Shown piece after piece: positions 60,469-64,000 of a stretch of DNA of 64,000 nucleotides (within the stretch, counting starts at the first letter, position 1; each line of letters begins with the position of its first letter). The DNA is from Piscicola geometra (lineage: Eukaryota; Annelida; Clitellata; Hirudinida; Piscicolidae). A model generated the notes under the pieces. That model worked only from the letters and a program-made list of their open reading frames with translations, was not told the DNA's origin and did not search any database. Where the stretch lies: assembly GCA_943735955.1 (NCBI GenBank), contig OX030965.1, positions 1 through 64,000 on the forward strand. Reading direction: 5' to 3'. Position numbers and translations under genes: made by a program.

Positions 60469-60880
60469 AAATGTTTACATATATTGCATATTTACACATA
60501 TTGCATATTTACATATATTGCGTATTTACATATATAACATATTTACATATATTGGATATTTACATATATTGCATATTTACATATATTGCATATTTACATA
60601 TATTGCATATTTACATATATTGCATATTTACATATATTGCATATTTACATATATTGCATATTTACATATATTAAATGTTTACATATATTGCATATTTACA
60701 CATATTGCATATTTACATATATTGCGTATTTACATATATAACATATTTACATATATTGGATATTTACATATATTGCATATTTACATATATTGCATATTTA
60801 CATATATTGCATATTTACATATATTGCATATTTACATATATTGCATATTTACATATATTGCATATTTACATATATTGCAT
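60469..60880. repeat. Local 204-bp duplication (12 monomers)
   Basis: The series TTAAATGTTTAC, TTTACACATATTGC, TTGCGTATTTAC, TATATAACAT, TTGGATATTTAC occurs twice. Its GCGT is at 60520 and 60724, exactly 204 bp apart. GCGT units are rare elsewhere (about 21944, 33547 and 62782). Confidence 0.85.
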
Positions 60881-63029
60881 ATTTACATATATTGCATATT
60901 TGCATATATTGCATATTCACATATAATGCATATTTACATATATTGCATTTATACATATATTGCATATTTACATATATTGCATATTTACATATATTGCATA
61001 TTTACATATATTGCAAATTTACATATATTAAATGTTTACATATATTGCATATTTACACATATTGCATATTTACATATATTACATATTTACATATATTGCA
61101 TATTTACATATATTGCATATTTACATATATTGCATATTTACATATATTGCATATTTACATATATTGCATATTTACATATATTGAAGATTTACATATATTG
61201 CATATTTACATATATTGCATATTTACATATATTGCATATTTACATATATTGCATATTTACATATATTGCATATTTACATATATTGCATATTTACATATAT
61301 TGCATATTTACATATACTGCATATTAACATATATTGGTTATTAACAAATATTGGATATTTACATATATTGCATATTTACATATATTGTATATTTACATAT
61401 ATTGCATATTTACATATATTGCAAATTTACATATATTGCATATTTACATATATTGCATATTTACATATATTGCATAATTACATATATTGAATATTTACAT
61501 ATATTGCATATTTACATATATTGCATATTTACATATATTGCATATTTACATATATTGCATATTTACATATATTGCATAATTACATATATTGAATATTTAC
61601 ATATATTGCATACTTACATATATTGCATATTTACATATATTGCATATTTACATATATTGCATATTTACATATATTGCATATTTACATATATTGCATATTT
61701 ACATATATTAAATGTTTACATATATTGCATATTTACACATATTGCATATTTACATATATTGCATATTTACATATATTACATATTTACATATATTGCATAT
61801 TTACATATATTGCATATTTACATTTATTGCATATTTACATATATTGCATATTTACATATATTGCATATTTACATATATTAAATGTTTACATATATTGCAT
61901 ATTTACATTTATTGCATATTTACATCAATTGCATATTTACATATATTGCATATTAACATATATTAAATGTTTACATATATTGCATATTTACACATATTGC
62001 ATATTTACATATATTACATATTTACATCTATTGCATATTTACATATATTGCATATTTACATATATTGCATATTTACATATATTGCATATTTACATATATT
62101 GCATATTTACATATATTGAAGATTTACATATATTGCATATTTACATATATTGCATATTTACATATATTGCATATTTACATATATTGCATATTTACATATA
62201 TTGAAGATTTACATATATTACATATTTACATATATTGCATATTTACATATATTGCATATTTACATATATTGCATATTAACATATATTGCATATTTACATA
62301 TATTAAATGTTTACATATATTGCATATTTACACATATTGCATATTTACATATATTACATATTTACATATATTGCATATTTACATATATTGCATATTTACA
62401 TATATTGCATATTTACATATATTGCATATTTACATATATTGCATATTTACATATCTTGAAGATTTACACATATTGCATATTTACACATATTGCATATTTA
62501 CATATATTACATATTTACATATATTGCATATTTACATATATTGCATATTTACATATATTGCATATTTACATATATTGCATATTTACATATATTGCATATT
62601 TACATATATTGAAGATTTACATATATTGCATATTTACATATATTGCATATTTACATATATTGCATATTTACATATATTGCATATTTGCATATATTGCATA
62701 TTTACATATATTGCATATTTACATATATTAAATGTTTACATATATTGCATATTTACACATATTGCATATTTACATATATTGCGTATTTACATATATTACA
62801 TATTTACATATATTGCATATTTACATATATTGCATATTTACATATATTGCATATTTACATATATTGCATATTTACATATATTGCATATTTACATATATTG
62901 CATATTTACATATATTGCATATTTACATATATTGCATATTTACATATATTGCATATTTACATATATTGCATATTTACATATATTGCATATTTGCATATAT
63001 TGCATAATTACATATAATGCATATTTTCA

Positions 63030-63062
63030 TATATTGCATATTGCATATTGCATAATTACATA
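63030..63062. repeat. Phase break: 7-bp micro-repeat inside the 17-bp array
   Basis: After a TTTTCATATATTGCAT unit the sequence repeats the heptamer TTGCATA with no intervening TTTACATATAT, then resumes with GCATAATTACAT. In effect one 17-bp monomer is replaced by 14 bp (2 x 7). This accounts exactly for the -3 remainder between the GGTTATTAAC markers at 61336 and 63764 (143 units minus 3). Confidence 0.9.
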
Positions 63063-64000
63063 TATTAAATGTTTACATATATTGCATATTTACACATATT
63101 GCATATTTACATATATTACATATTTACATATATTGCATATTTACTTATATTGCATATTTACATATATTGCATATTTACATATATTGCATATTTACATATA
63201 TTGCATATTTACATATATTAAATGTTTACATATATTGCATATTTACACATATTGCATATTTACATATATTGCATATTTACATATATTACATATTTACATA
63301 TATTGCATATTTACATATATTGCATATTTACATATATTGCATATTTACATATATTGCATATTTACATATATTGCATATTTACATATATTGCATATTTACA
63401 TATATTGCATATTTACATATATTGCATATTTACATATATTGCATATTTACACATATTGCATATTTACATATATTGCATATTTACATATATTGCATATTTA
63501 CATATATTGCATATTTACATATATTGCATATTTACATATATTGCATATTAACATATATTGGATATTAACATATATTGGATATTTACATATATTGCATATT
63601 TACATAAATTGCATATTTACATATATTGCATATTTACATATATTGCATATTTACATATATTGCATATTTACATATATTGCATATTTACATATATTGCATA
63701 TTTACATATATTGCATATTTACATATATTGCATATTTACATATATTGCATATTAACATATATTGGTTATTAACAAATATTGGATATTTACATATATTGCA
63801 TATTTACATATATTGCATATTTACATATATTGCATATTTACATATATTACATATTTACATATATTGCTCATTTACACATATTGCATACTTACATATATTG
63901 CATATTTACATATATTGCATATTTACATATATTGCATATTTACATATATTGCATATTTACATATATTGGATATTAACATATATTGGATATTTACATATAT

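Larger units (their letters stand above)
59228..63220. repeat. HOR pair, offset 2108 bp (124 monomers)
   Basis: From GGTTATTAACAAATATTGG at 59228 and again at 61336 the same order follows: TTGTATATTTAC, GCAAATTTAC, two GCATAATTACATATATTGAAT units, TTAAATGTTTAC (59599/61709 and 59770/61879) and GCATATTTACATTTATTGC. The first 600 bp are almost identical; one private change is GCATACTTAC near 61612 in copy 2. Downstream of about 61.9 kb the copies diverge by rearranged TTAAATG and GAAGATTT units. Confidence 0.85.
8528..64000. repeat. 17-bp AT-rich satellite array (about 3,260 monomers)
   Basis: Head-to-tail copies of TGCATATTTACATATAT fill the remaining 55.5 kb and run off the right edge. The unit is almost entirely alternating purine-pyrimidine (TACATATAT, then TGCATAT, then one T). 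Most monomers match the consensus. Variants are mostly single substitutions that recur in the same order in distant copies, which shows higher-order organisation. Marker spacings are multiples of 17 apart from a few units of 14, 15, 16, 18 or 19 bp. The consensus has no TAA, TAG or TGA on the + strand, so it gives spurious 17-residue peptide repeats (HIYIYCIFTYIAYLHIL). The - strand is closed by TAA in every unit. No gene, transposon or spacer interrupts the array. I do not recognise the family. Confidence 0.98.
58601..64000. repeat. 17-bp array, domain 6 (TTAAATG, GAAGATTT and GGTTATTAAC units)
   Basis: Marked by ATATATTAAATGTTTAC followed by TTTACACATATTGC and a GCATATTTACATATATTAC unit (about 58615, 58734, 59599, 59770, 60026, 60469, 60670, 61029, 61709, 61879, 61964, 62304, 62729, 63065, 63219). 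It is also marked by TTGAAGATTTAC (about 59124, 59932, 60312, 61182, 62118, 62203, 62611) and by GGTTATTAACAAATATTGG at 59228, 61336 and 63764, with an earlier copy at 57766. GGTTATTAAC spacings are 1462 (86 units), 2108 (124 units) and 2428 bp (143 units minus 3). The array is uninterrupted to the window end. Confidence 0.82.

Noticed and set aside
8515..63976. Over a hundred plus-strand ORFs with HIYIYCIFTYIAYLHIL repeats, some above 1,000 residues, resembling membrane proteins
   Set aside because: The 17-bp consensus lacks + strand stops, so all three frames are open and encode the same peptide repeat out of register. They end only at chance TAA, TAG or TGA variants.
8528..64000. CRISPR array
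   Set aside because: Units are contiguous with no unique spacers between repeats, no leader and no cas genes.
1..64000. Telomeric repeat
   Set aside because: Neither monomer resembles the G-rich TTAGGG-type or yeast telomere repeats. Each unit has only one G on the + strand.
1..64000. Mobile element, rRNA, tRNA or unique gene island inside the arrays
   Set aside because: Reading through the window I found no interruption longer than about one monomer. There are no terminal inverted repeats, poly-A tails or GC-richer segments.
8528..64000. CENP-B box as evidence for a centromere
   Set aside because: The CENP-B box has CpG-containing halves. CpG is almost absent here and no similar motif was seen, so centromere identity is not supported by sequence alone.
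1..64000. Common origin of the 21-bp and 17-bp monomers through the shared TTTA(A)CAT core
   Set aside because: The shared string is short and A/T-only apart from one C, which is expected by chance in sequences this biased. The rest of the units cannot be aligned convincingly.
1..64000. Nucleosome-length match (8 x 21 = 168 bp, 10 x 17 = 170 bp) as a designed period
   Set aside because: No variant spacing of 168 or 170 bp stands out. With such short monomers some multiple always falls near a nucleosome repeat length.
1..64000. A previously undescribed gene-based biological system
   Set aside because: No protein-coding, RNA-coding or regulatory module is visible. The interest of the window lies in satellite organisation only.

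Overview
The window holds no recognisable gene. It is entirely two very AT-rich tandem-repeat (satellite) arrays joined without a spacer. Positions 1-8527 are a 21-bp satellite (about 406 monomers). Its consensus is TTCTTTTTAAAG followed by TTTTTAACA, with 3 G/C in 21. Positions 8528-64000 are a 17-bp satellite (about 3,260 monomers). Its consensus is TGCATATTTACATATAT, also with 3 G/C. Both arrays run off the window ends, so the true locus is larger.

Such long, gene-free, short-monomer arrays with nested higher-order repeats (HORs) are typical of eukaryotic nuclear heterochromatin (centromeric, pericentromeric, subtelomeric or a B/sex-chromosome block). I do not recognise either monomer, so I cannot name the organism or place the locus on a chromosome. 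Nothing points to a bacterium, plasmid, phage or organelle.

Layout of the 21-bp array. A diagnostic variant (TTCACATTC followed by TTTTTAAAC) at 226, 3271, 5287 and 7891 divides it into HOR copies of 3045, 2016 and 2604 bp (145, 96 and 124 monomers), with partial copies at both ends. The length differences are whole numbers of monomers and can be assigned to particular internal gains or losses. The junction with the 17-bp array is at about 8527/8528.

Layout of the 17-bp array. Recurrent one-base variants mark successive domains with diffuse borders: about 8.5-20.5 kb (CCTTTTT units, ACGTAT/ACATGTAT/TTTGCATAT cassettes, a roughly 3.1-kb block duplicated at offset 3.4 kb); 20.5-27.4 kb (18-bp AAATTA units and CACATATAATGC units); 27.4-44 kb (ATACCTAT units, a triplicated block with 16-bp units, a 1225-bp duplication); 44-55 kb (GCAGATTTACTTAT units, tandem duplications of 2109, 1241 and 1343 bp); 55-58.6 kb (mixed); and 58.6-64 kb (TTAAATG, GAAGATTT and GGTTATTAAC units, a 2108-bp HOR). 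Distances between copies of a marker equal n x 17 plus or minus a few bases, and the remainders are explained by the rare 14-, 15-, 16-, 18- and 19-bp units I could locate.

All long open reading frames here are by-products of the repeats. The 21-bp period is divisible by three and leaves four of six frames stop-free. The 17-bp consensus has no stop trinucleotide on the + strand, so all three + frames stay open until a variant creates one. They should not be annotated as proteins.
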